Assembly: GCA_017880715.1 (NCBI GenBank) | Contig: JADGRT010000175.1 | Span: 1-6,633 of the forward strand | DNA from: Verrucomicrobiia bacterium | GTDB taxonomy: Bacteria > Verrucomicrobiota > Verrucomicrobiia > Limisphaerales > UBA1319 | DNA: 6,633 nt | Direction of reading: 5' to 3' | Shown here: positions 1-4,456 of the stretch, piece after piece | How positions within the stretch are numbered: the first letter of the stretch is position 1 | Layout of the letters: every line of letters starts with the position of its first letter | Position numbers and translations under genes: made by a program | The notes under the pieces: generated by a model | Seen by the model: only the letters and a program-made list of their open reading frames with translations | Told to the model about the DNA's origin: nothing | Databases searched by the model: none

Positions 1-11
1 AAGCGGGTTTA

Positions 12-39
12 AGGAGCCGCGCATTGATCCGCGGCTCCT
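12..39. repeat. Perfect 10-bp stem hairpin (GC-rich palindrome)
   Basis: The sequence AGGAGCCGCG at 12-21 is exactly complementary to CGCGGCTCCT at 30-39, with an 8-nt loop (CATTGATC). An outer GTTTAA at 7-12 also finds its complement TTAAAC at 50-55. No T-run follows on either strand, so it is not a canonical intrinsic terminator. It lies 28 bp from a 90-bp dispersed repeat and shares GGCTCCTAA with that repeat's other flank (155-163). It may be part of a composite repeat region or an independent REP-like palindrome; which of these cannot be decided from one copy. Confidence 0.6.
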
Positions 40-67
40 AACAGCGCGGTTAAACAATCCACCTTTT

Positions 68-157
68 GTAGGAGGCGAGGTAACGAGACTCAAATTTCTT
101 CGGAAAGGAAGGTTTATTTAGAGACTCCTCACGTCGTCTCCTACTTTATTAACGGGC
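68..157 (-). repeat. 90-bp dispersed palindromic repeat, copy 1
   Basis: Read on the minus strand, this stretch matches 4331-4420 at 82 of 90 positions without gaps. Six of the eight differences lie in a 15-nt central segment. The element carries imperfect 24-bp terminal inverted arms (121-144 and 68-91, 19 of 24 matching) around a 29-nt centre. The first arm also contains GAGAC...GTCTC as a small nested stem. It starts 2 nt after the TAG stop of the upstream minus-strand gene and is oriented in the direction of that gene's transcription. It could be a MITE/REP-like mobile palindrome or a 3'-end RNA element. No coding capacity is seen. Confidence 0.85.
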
Positions 158-159
158 TC

Positions 160-1275
160 CTAAGCCGTCTGGATGTCGTCCTCGGCTTGGGGGCGGGTGA
201 CCTCGGACAGGTGCTGGCTTTCGCGCCAAAACAGATAAACTACACCGCCCACCAGGCTCCACAGGAGGAATCCGGCGTAAGCCAACAACGAAAGGGCCAG
301 GGCCTTCGTGGCATCGACATGAATAGCTGGAACGGCCAGTAATAGCACGTAAAGATGTTCGCGGACGCCCAAGCCGCTGGGAGTGATGGGCAAAGCGGAG
401 GCGCAAATGATCATCAGGACAACCCAAGGAAAAACCAGCAACGGGATTTTCAGATGAAGACCCCAGGCCAAGGCGGTCAACTGAAGGACGCAGGCTAAAT
501 TCAAGGCGGTGGACAATGCCAGGGTGCTGCTGAGGAATCCGCGGGCATGTCCAAAGCGCCGGCATGCCTCCAGCGAGCGTTCGAGCGTTTCGCCTTTGGG
601 CAGCCGGCGCAACCAGTCCCGGGCGCCGGGCCAACGTCGCGAAACACCCCCCCAAAAAGCCAGGGCGACAAAGCCGCCACAGACCAGCATCATGCTAAAG
701 ACCAGCAGAGCCAAGGCCGTGTAACTGGAATAGTCGATGATGAAACGGTAGTTGGGTATCATCAGCAGGCAGGCCAGGGCCAACATCGAAAACAGCCCAA
801 TCAAACGGTCCACGAGTACGGTCACAACGGCCTCGGTCTTGCGGTGGTGTGTTTCCCGGGCCGCGTAATACGCCTTGAGCAGGTCGCCACCGGTGGATCC
901 GAGGAGGAACGCGTTGAAAAATTGGGCCACCAGCGAGATTCCCAGGGTGCGGCTCACCGATAAATCCAGGCCTTGGACGCGCAGAATCCGGCGCCACCGA
1001 ACGGCGCCCAGCAGAACCGTCGAGCCCATGAAGAGGAGGGAGACGGCAAAGGCGGTGGGGTCCACGAGGTGGAGGGTGTTCCAAAGTTCTTGCGGTCCGT
1101 GGGACCACGCTACCCGCCATTGGTCAGAATGCGAGAGGGTTTCCCAGGTTTTCCCCTGTCGCTGCCAGGCCCGTTGGCCTTCGTTGAGAAAAATCCGGTG
1201 AAAAACCCAGACCAGGAGCAGGCAGCAGACAGCGATTCGCCATCCGATCCGCCAGAACTTCCGTGCGGTGCTCAC
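160..1275 (-). CDS. UPF0104 / LPG_synthase_TM family integral membrane protein (flippase-like)
   Basis: This 371-residue polytopic inner-membrane protein fits the lysylphosphatidylglycerol synthase TM-region family (PF03706, TIGR00374). Hydrophobic segments lie near residues 11-29, 74-95, 108-125, 149-172, 183-208, 247-270, 277-297 and 322-349. Family-type motifs are visible: GDLLKAYYAAR at 130-140, VLVDRLIG at 153-160 and LPITPSGLGVRE at 295-306. Members act in lipid or isoprenoid-linked substrate transfer or flipping. The soluble aminoacyl-transferase domain of true MprF is absent, so lysyl-PG synthesis is not implied, and the substrate here is unknown. The GTG start at 1275 overlaps the epimerase stop codon (GTGA), which suggests translational coupling. 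A weak GGGG lies about 7 nt upstream of the start. The hydrophilic segment at about 31-70, between the first two membrane spans, is probably extracytoplasmic. The TAG stop sits at the edge of a dispersed repeat. Confidence 0.88.
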   Translation of the reverse strand: MSTARKFWRIGWRIAVCCLLLVWVFHRIFLNEGQRAWQRQGKTWETLSHSDQWRVAWSHGPQELWNTLHLVDPTAFAVSLLFMGSTVLLGAVRWRRILRVQGLDLSVSRTLGISLVAQFFNAFLLGSTGGDLLKAYYAARETHHRKTEAVVTVLVDRLIGLFSMLALACLLMIPNYRFIIDYSSYTALALLVFSMMLVCGGFVALAFWGGVSRRWPGARDWLRRLPKGETLERSLEACRRFGHARGFLSSTLALSTALNLACVLQLTALAWGLHLKIPLLVFPWVVLMIICASALPITPSGLGVREHLYVLLLAVPAIHVDATKALALSLLAYAGFLLWSLVGGVVYLFWRESQHLSEVTRPQAEDDIQTA

Positions 1276-2186
1276 AGGTCGCCCCAGACCGACTTCAAGT
1301 GCGTGAACCCCTTTTGCACATCCTCGACCGGCACGTGCGGGCTGAGTTCGAGCACTTTGATGTGCTCGGGTTTCACCCAGGGTTTAAGGGCCTTAAAATC
1401 GATCATCCCCGTGCCGGGCGGACAATGATCGCGGCCGGGGAGCTGGACATCATGGACGTGGAAACCGAGCAGCCGGTCGGCCATGGATTCCAGGTGCATC
1501 GCGTGGTTGATGAATCCGAGGTTTTCCTTGATTTGGGCATGGCCCGTGTCGTGCCAGTAGCCGACGGTAGTGGGACTGAATTCCTTGAGGAAAAACGAGA
1601 GATCGCTCTCCGGCGGGACTTCTTCAATGCGTTCGCGGTTCTCGATGCCCAGTTTGAGACCGCGCGAGGCAGCCTGTTCGACCAGGCGCATCACCCCGTC
1701 GTGGGCCAGTTGCACGTATCGCTCCTTTTTCTGCTCCTGTTTTTCGGCGGCTTCCAGGCAGAGCTTTTCGTATTTCGGTGTTCCCTTCAGCCCAGCTTCG
1801 AGCAGGGCGAGCAGGCGATCCGTGTACTCCTTCATGTCGATGCTGCCGCAATGGAGGACGACGATCCCGGCACGGGCGCGCACGGCGGTTTCGAGCGTTT
1901 TCAGGCTATAACGATAGGCACTCTCCCGCTCTCGGGGGTCGGGGGAAGTGAACTGGAAAATGTTAGGGGCGGCATGCGTGACGCCGATGGGCAGGGGGCA
2001 GAAATTGTGCAGGGAACTGATCTTGATTTCCCCCGCGTCGACGGCTTCAAAGACGCCGGGCAGCAGACTTATGCGGATGCCGTGACTGAGTTCGGCATGG
2101 TCGAAGCCCAGCTCGCGGATTTCGCGAAGCATGGCCCGGCCGTCAGTATGGCGGCTGGAGTTCCAACACGTGGACAAGGCATACAT
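1272..2186 (-). CDS. Sugar phosphate isomerase/epimerase (xylose isomerase-like TIM barrel)
   Basis: This is a 304-residue cytosolic protein of the AP endonuclease 2 / xylose isomerase-like TIM-barrel superfamily (PF01261). The first barrel strand is MYALSTCWNS at residues 1-10, and it is followed by the rest of the barrel. The expected metal ligands are visible: E182 in GIENRE, D213 in HDTGH, H243/H245 in FHVHD and E280 in VLELSP. Lysine- and glutamate-rich helices at about 135-157 form an insertion. The family isomerises or epimerises sugars or their derivatives; the substrate is not predictable here. I chose the ATG at 2186 because it begins exactly at barrel strand 1. An in-frame TTG at 2222 would add RRWAALGLFVV, but its codons lie inside the rpsU terminator hairpin. 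No Shine-Dalgarno sequence precedes the ATG. The stop overlaps the start of the membrane protein downstream, so the two probably form one unit. Confidence 0.88.
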   Translation of the reverse strand: MYALSTCWNSSRHTDGRAMLREIRELGFDHAELSHGIRISLLPGVFEAVDAGEIKISSLHNFCPLPIGVTHAAPNIFQFTSPDPRERESAYRYSLKTLETAVRARAGIVVLHCGSIDMKEYTDRLLALLEAGLKGTPKYEKLCLEAAEKQEQKKERYVQLAHDGVMRLVEQAASRGLKLGIENRERIEEVPPESDLSFFLKEFSPTTVGYWHDTGHAQIKENLGFINHAMHLESMADRLLGFHVHDVQLPGRDHCPPGTGMIDFKALKPWVKPEHIKVLELSPHVPVEDVQKGFTHLKSVWGDL

Positions 2187-2236
2187 AACAACAAAAAGGC
2201 CGAGTGCAGCCCACCGGCGCAACCGTACTCGGCCTT
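2187..2236 (-). terminator. Intrinsic terminator / possible attenuator between rpsU and the epimerase
   Basis: On the minus strand, AAGGCCGAGT pairs perfectly with ACTCGGCCTT (plus-strand 2227-2236 with 2196-2205). This 10-bp stem has a 21-nt loop and is followed at once by a U-rich tail, TTTGTTGTT. It begins 15 nt after the rpsU stop, as expected for an rpsU terminator. The tail ends directly at the ATG of the epimerase, so expression of that gene needs read-through or a separate promoter that I do not see. A small hairpin (GCCTT at 2232-2236 with AAGGC at 2241-2245, 4-nt loop) uses half of the 5' arm and is mutually exclusive with the terminator. That is an attenuator-like arrangement. Confidence 0.72.
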
Positions 2237-2251
2237 CTGAAAGGCGAATGA

Positions 2252-2449
2252 TTATAAATCCGCGTACCGGGCAGTCAGCATGGCTGAAAACCGCGCGACC
2301 TTCATTTTCCGACGGCGGCGTTCACTCGGTTTTTCATAATACCGATGGCCGCGAACTTCTTTCAAAGTTCCTTCGCGATCCACTTTCTTCTTCAGTCGGC
2401 GCAGCACTTTTTCGAGCGATTCGCCTTTTTTAATTCGTATCTCGGTCAA
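2252..2449 (-). CDS. rpsU: 30S ribosomal protein bS21
   Basis: This 65-residue, strongly basic protein is bS21 of the small ribosomal subunit, which sits near the 3' end of 16S rRNA and assists initiation. Recognisable features are the N-terminal beta strand and helix (residues 2-22, with GESLEKVLRRLKKKV starting at 10), the conserved-type segment HRYYEKPSERRRRK at 35-48, and a short C-terminal helix. The length is normal for the family. The start codon is TTG at 2449. It is supported by a strong AGGAG (plus-strand 2459-2463) placed 9 nt upstream, and no ATG fits better. A sigma-70-like promoter lies upstream and a terminator follows the stop. It is the first gene of the leftward run; the epimerase and membrane protein lie downstream. 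Confidence 0.96.
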   Translation of the reverse strand: MTEIRIKKGESLEKVLRRLKKKVDREGTLKEVRGHRYYEKPSERRRRKMKVARFSAMLTARYADL

Positions 2450-2458
2450 GTAATTTCA

Positions 2459-2463
2459 CTCCT
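2459..2463 (-). promoter_or_regulatory. Ribosome binding site deciding the TTG start of rpsU
   Basis: The minus strand reads AGAGAGGAG, then 9 nt, then TTG. This purine-rich site fixes the non-ATG start of rpsU. It is stronger than the signals in front of the neighbouring epimerase, the 86-residue protein and the sigma factor, where I see little or no Shine-Dalgarno sequence. Confidence 0.75.
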
Positions 2464-2524
2464 CTCTTAGACCTTAACCTGACGCGCCTCTTGCGAGCCG
2501 CCTCAGTCCTCCGGTCGGGCAAGC

Positions 2525-2554
2525 AGAATAATTTTATCGCCCCATCCCTGTCAA
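2525..2554 (-). promoter_or_regulatory. Probable sigma-70-type promoter of rpsU
   Basis: On the minus strand a perfect -35 hexamer TTGACA (plus-strand 2549-2554) is followed after 18 nt by TATTCT (2525-2530), which matches 4 of 6 bases of the -10 consensus. The predicted start is near 2518, giving an rpsU leader of about 70 nt. An AT-rich inverted repeat lies just upstream of the -35. Spacing and position fit, but no transcript data are available. Confidence 0.55.
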
Positions 2555-2555
2555 C

Positions 2556-2579
2556 CGGCAAAACGGCTATTTTTTGCCG
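2556..2579. repeat. Spaced inverted repeat in the divergent intergenic region
   Basis: CGGCAAAA at 2556-2563 is perfectly complementary to TTTTGCCG at 2572-2579, with an 8-nt spacer. It lies 1 bp upstream of the rpsU -35 hexamer and 52 bp ahead of the rightward gene start. No T-run follows either arm outside the stem, which argues against a terminator. Candidate roles are a regulator operator shared by the divergent genes or a leader hairpin of the rightward operon. I could not identify a convincing promoter for the rightward genes. Confidence 0.4.
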
Positions 2580-2631
2580 CCCGAAAACCCCCGGCTTGCT
2601 TTCCACCTCCTGGGGCGACATATTCGAGGTC

Positions 2632-2892
2632 ATGGACGCGCCCAAAAATCCGGTGACTCTGACGGCCGATCAGGTGGCAGAACTCCGTCGAAAGCTGGCG
2701 GATATGCGCCATAATGTGAACAATGCTCTCTCCTTGGTGACCGCCGTGGTGGAGGTTGGCCAGCGAAAGCCGGAAATGACACCACGTTTGCTGTCGACGC
2801 TAGCGGAACAACCTCAGAAAATTGCGGATGAAGTGCGCAATTTTTCCAACGAGCTGGAAGCCGCCTTGGGGGCGCCGCCGCCCCGGTTGTGA
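2632..2892 (+). CDS. 86-residue helical protein resembling an isolated histidine-kinase DHp / H-box helix
   Basis: I do not recognise a named family. The protein is soluble and appears almost wholly helical: an N-terminal linker (1-12), helix 1 at about 12-44, a short turn at KPEMT (46-50), helix 2 at about 50-80, and a proline-rich end. The segment MRHNVNNALSLV (25-36) resembles the H-box of sensor kinases of the HDLNN type (H-x-x-N-N followed by hydrophobics), with H27 as the would-be phospho-acceptor. No ATP-binding or receiver domain is present. The ATG at 2632 was chosen because upstream in-frame TTG codons would add an unlikely low-quality extension. A GAGG lies too close (2 nt) to be a good ribosome site. 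The sigma factor gene begins 34 nt after its stop, so co-transcription is likely. The functional reading is inference; it could also be a simple helical hairpin protein. Confidence 0.68.
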   Translation: MDAPKNPVTLTADQVAELRRKLADMRHNVNNALSLVTAVVEVGQRKPEMTPRLLSTLAEQPQKIADEVRNFSNELEAALGAPPPRL

Positions 2893-2926
2893 GCTAACTT
2901 TCCCCGATTTAGGCGATTCTAAGCCC

Positions 2927-3502
2927 ATGGAAAAAACCGACGCAGAGCTCGTGGCGGCCGTGCGGCAGGGGGACTTGGCGGGCTTTGAGACGTTGGTAGC
3001 GCGTTATCAGCCGCGGGTCTTTGCCACGGCGCGCCGTTACGCCCGCCGGGAGAGCGAGGTGGAGGACATTGTTCAGGAGGCGTTTATCAAGGCGTACCAG
3101 AAGCTCGACAGTTTTCGTGGCGAGGCCCCTTTTGAACACTGGTTGATGCGGCTGACGGTGCGCACCTGTTACGACGCTTTACGGGCGCACCAACGGAATC
3201 GGGAGTTTTCCTACACTGATTTATCCCCGGCCGAAAGTGACTGGCTGGAGCGTTTTTCCGCCGATCCCGAGGCGGCCAGCGAGAACGCCGCCGCCGCGCG
3301 GGAATTGGTGCAACGAGTGCTGGAAGAGTTGCCGCCGGCGGCGCGTTTGATTATCAACCTGTTGGAAATTGAGGAACGGTCGGTAAAGGAAATTGCGCTG
3401 CTCACCGGCTGGTCGGTGCCGCTGGTGAAAGTGCGGGCTTTTCGCGCCCGGGCCATGATGCGGAAGTGTCTGGCCAAAATGCTTAAGGAAAAGAATCTGT
3501 AA
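2927..3502 (+). CDS. ECF-family RNA polymerase sigma factor (sigma-70 family, RpoE-like)
   Basis: This is a 191-residue cytoplasmic sigma factor with only regions 2 and 4, the usual group 4 (ECF) size. Region 2 spans about 16-92, with the core-binding and -10-recognition helices containing DIVQEAFIKAYQKL (47-60) and FEHWLMRLTVRTCYDALR (69-86). A variable acidic linker (95-120) follows. Region 4 spans about 123-185 with LEELPPAARLI at 132-142 and the helix-turn-helix SVKEIALLTGWSVPLVKVR at 152-170. The start at ATG 2927 was chosen because the sigma2 fold begins shortly after it; the reading frame extends upstream only through the preceding gene. No good Shine-Dalgarno sequence is visible. The membrane protein gene starts 41 nt downstream and probably encodes its partner. 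ECF factors commonly activate their own operon, but no promoter motif could be assigned. Confidence 0.93.
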   Translation: MEKTDAELVAAVRQGDLAGFETLVARYQPRVFATARRYARRESEVEDIVQEAFIKAYQKLDSFRGEAPFEHWLMRLTVRTCYDALRAHQRNREFSYTDLSPAESDWLERFSADPEAASENAAAARELVQRVLEELPPAARLIINLLEIEERSVKEIALLTGWSVPLVKVRAFRARAMMRKCLAKMLKEKNL

Positions 3503-3533
3503 CCGGACGGAAACCGACAACGTCTGTTGGAAT

Positions 3534-3540
3534 AGGAAGG
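3534..3540 (+). promoter_or_regulatory. Strong ribosome binding site of the putative anti-sigma gene
   Basis: AGGAAGG ends 3 nt before the ATG at 3544 (the AGGA core lies about 6 nt from it). It is one of the few clear Shine-Dalgarno sequences in this cluster, while the sigma factor gene just upstream has none. This may favour production of the membrane partner over the sigma factor. Confidence 0.6.
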
Positions 3541-3543
3541 ATT

Positions 3544-3846
3544 ATGAATTTGGAAAACCTGCAACACAAACTGATTCTGGCAGCCCGGGCGCATCCTCCC
3601 GAGGATTCGGTGCCTTACGCTTTTGAACAGCGTATTATGGCGCGATTGACCGAGTATCGGGCCGACCGGTGGTTGACGTGGTCCCGCCTTTTATGGCGGG
3701 CGGTCGCGCCTTGTCTTGGAATCATGGCGCTGGTCAGCGTTTTAAGTCTAACCTTCGAAAGCAGCCTGGGGGATAGCGAGGTGCTGGCCAACGATCTCGA
3801 TAATACCGTATTAGCCGCGGTGGCTAATCCCGGAGATGCTTGGTGA
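3544..3846 (+). CDS. Small single-pass membrane protein, putative anti-sigma factor
   Basis: This 100-residue protein has a cytoplasmic-looking N-terminal part (1-48, with a helical stretch PYAFEQRIMARLTEYRADR at 24-42), one membrane span at about 51-70 (CLGIMALVSVLSLTF inside it), and a short acidic outer tail of 30 residues. Its place directly after an ECF sigma gene and its topology (N-in, one span) are those expected of a membrane anti-sigma factor. The zinc-binding HxxxCxxC motif of ZAS-type anti-sigma factors is absent; the single Cys (C57) lies in the membrane span. The assignment is therefore contextual. The ATG start is supported by AGGAAGG just upstream. The TGA stop overlaps the GTG start of the next gene, which suggests tight coupling of the two membrane proteins. 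Confidence 0.75.
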   Translation: MNLENLQHKLILAARAHPPEDSVPYAFEQRIMARLTEYRADRWLTWSRLLWRAVAPCLGIMALVSVLSLTFESSLGDSEVLANDLDNTVLAAVANPGDAW

Positions 3847-4328
3847 ACGCCTGGAAAGCCATTTTTGCGGCCCTGGTTATTTTTTGCGCTGGTATGGTCA
3901 CGGGTGGCGTCGCTGGCAAATTCTTGAAGCGGCAGCCGGTCCAACTCCGCCTCCCGGCCGGCGTAACCGTCGGTCCCGGCTGGATGCAACGCATGGAGTA
4001 CGTCAAACGCGCGGAACGGCAATTGGATTTGACGCCCGCCCAGCGCGAACGCATGGAGCAAATCGTGCGGGAGAGCCAGGAGCGCATGAAACAGCTTTGG
4101 GAACCCATTGCGCCGCATGCTCGGGAGGAGGCACGGCGGGTTCGTGAGCGTATCCTGGCCGAATTGAATCCCGAACAGGCCAAGAAATTCGAACAGCTTA
4201 GCAAGCCGCGCTCCCGTACCAAGGAGGAAGCTGCCCGCGAAAACCAACGCAAACGCGAACGGCGCGATCTCCAGCGGCACGAGGGAGCCACCAACCCACC
4301 GGCTTCGGCGCTTTCCACCAACCGCTAA
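3843..4328 (+). CDS. Membrane-anchored Spy/CpxP-like LTxxQ protein (periplasmic sensor type)
   Basis: This 161-residue protein has an N-terminal membrane anchor or uncleaved signal (about 6-24) and then a periplasmic, highly charged helical domain. Two LTxxQ-type motifs mark the CpxP/Spy/CnrX-like fold: LTPAQRERM at 63-71 and LNPEQAKKF at 108-116, about 45 residues apart, joined by an amphipathic helix rich in E, R and Q. The C-terminal tail (after about 120) is basic, low in complexity and probably disordered. Such proteins act as envelope chaperones or stress/metal sensors that restrain a signalling partner. The GTG start at 3843 was chosen because it forms a GTGA overlap with the preceding stop and has GGAG 7 nt upstream. 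A TTG one codon earlier is possible. The position behind a sigma/anti-sigma pair suggests it senses envelope state for that pair. A dispersed repeat begins 2 nt after its TAA. Confidence 0.82.
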   Translation: MNAWKAIFAALVIFCAGMVTGGVAGKFLKRQPVQLRLPAGVTVGPGWMQRMEYVKRAERQLDLTPAQRERMEQIVRESQERMKQLWEPIAPHAREEARRVRERILAELNPEQAKKFEQLSKPRSRTKEEAARENQRKRERRDLQRHEGATNPPASALSTNR

Positions 4329-4330
4329 CA

Positions 4331-4420
4331 GCCCGTTAATAAAGTAGGAGACGACGTGAGGAGTCTCTAAATTAATCCGTGTTTCCGAAGAAATTTGAGC
4401 CTCGTTACCTCGACTCCTAC
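4331..4420 (+). repeat. 90-bp dispersed palindromic repeat, copy 2
   Basis: This is the second copy of the element at 68-157, in the opposite orientation, with 82 of 90 identical positions and no gaps. The terminal arms are 4344-4367 and 4397-4420 (19 of 24 complementary positions). It begins 2 nt after the TAA stop of the LTxxQ gene and follows that gene's reading direction, exactly as copy 1 relates to its own upstream gene. It fills most of the 128-bp convergent gap with the heparinase-like gene. Beyond the 90 bp, both copies are followed by an A-rich stretch, TTTAA and CGCGCTG at slightly different distances, so the original element may be longer. Confidence 0.85.
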
Positions 4421-4421
4421 C

Positions 4422-4433
4422 AAAAATATTTTT
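4422..4433. other. AT-rich perfect palindrome in a convergent gene gap
   Basis: AAAAATATTTTT is a perfect 12-bp palindrome between the repeat and the end of the minus-strand lyase gene. On the minus strand it follows a weak GC-rich hairpin (GCGC at 4449-4452 pairing with GCGC at 4438-4441), so the two together might end lyase transcription. The stem is only 4 bp, so the terminator reading is weak. Confidence 0.3.
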
Positions 4434-4456
4434 AAACGCGCTGCCAAGGCGCCGGC

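Noticed and set aside
68..157. Riboswitch or tRNA-like element
   Set aside because: The second copy sits at the 3' end of an unrelated gene. The fold is a long imperfect hairpin without a cloverleaf or known aptamer core.
2187..2222. TTG start at 2222 for the epimerase, giving a hydrophobic N-terminus and a pseudo-lipobox (LSTC)
   Set aside because: The additional codons coincide with the loop, 3' arm and U-tract of the rpsU terminator. The LSTC sequence belongs to the first barrel strand, so a lipoprotein signal is unlikely.
1263..2240. Long open frame on the plus strand opposite the epimerase
   Set aside because: It is an antisense shadow. The minus strand encodes a complete TIM-barrel protein with metal ligands, and the plus-strand product resembles no family.
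2491..2631. Upstream TTG extension of the 86-residue protein
   Set aside because: The additional 47 residues would cross the rpsU promoter and inverted repeat, and they look non-coding in composition. The ATG at 2632 starts just ahead of the helical domain.
3836..4147. ATG at 3836 opening a 103-codon frame overlapping the LTxxQ gene
   Set aside because: Its product lacks LTxxQ motifs and a membrane segment. GTG at 3843 has the better ribosome site, the GTGA overlap and a coherent protein.
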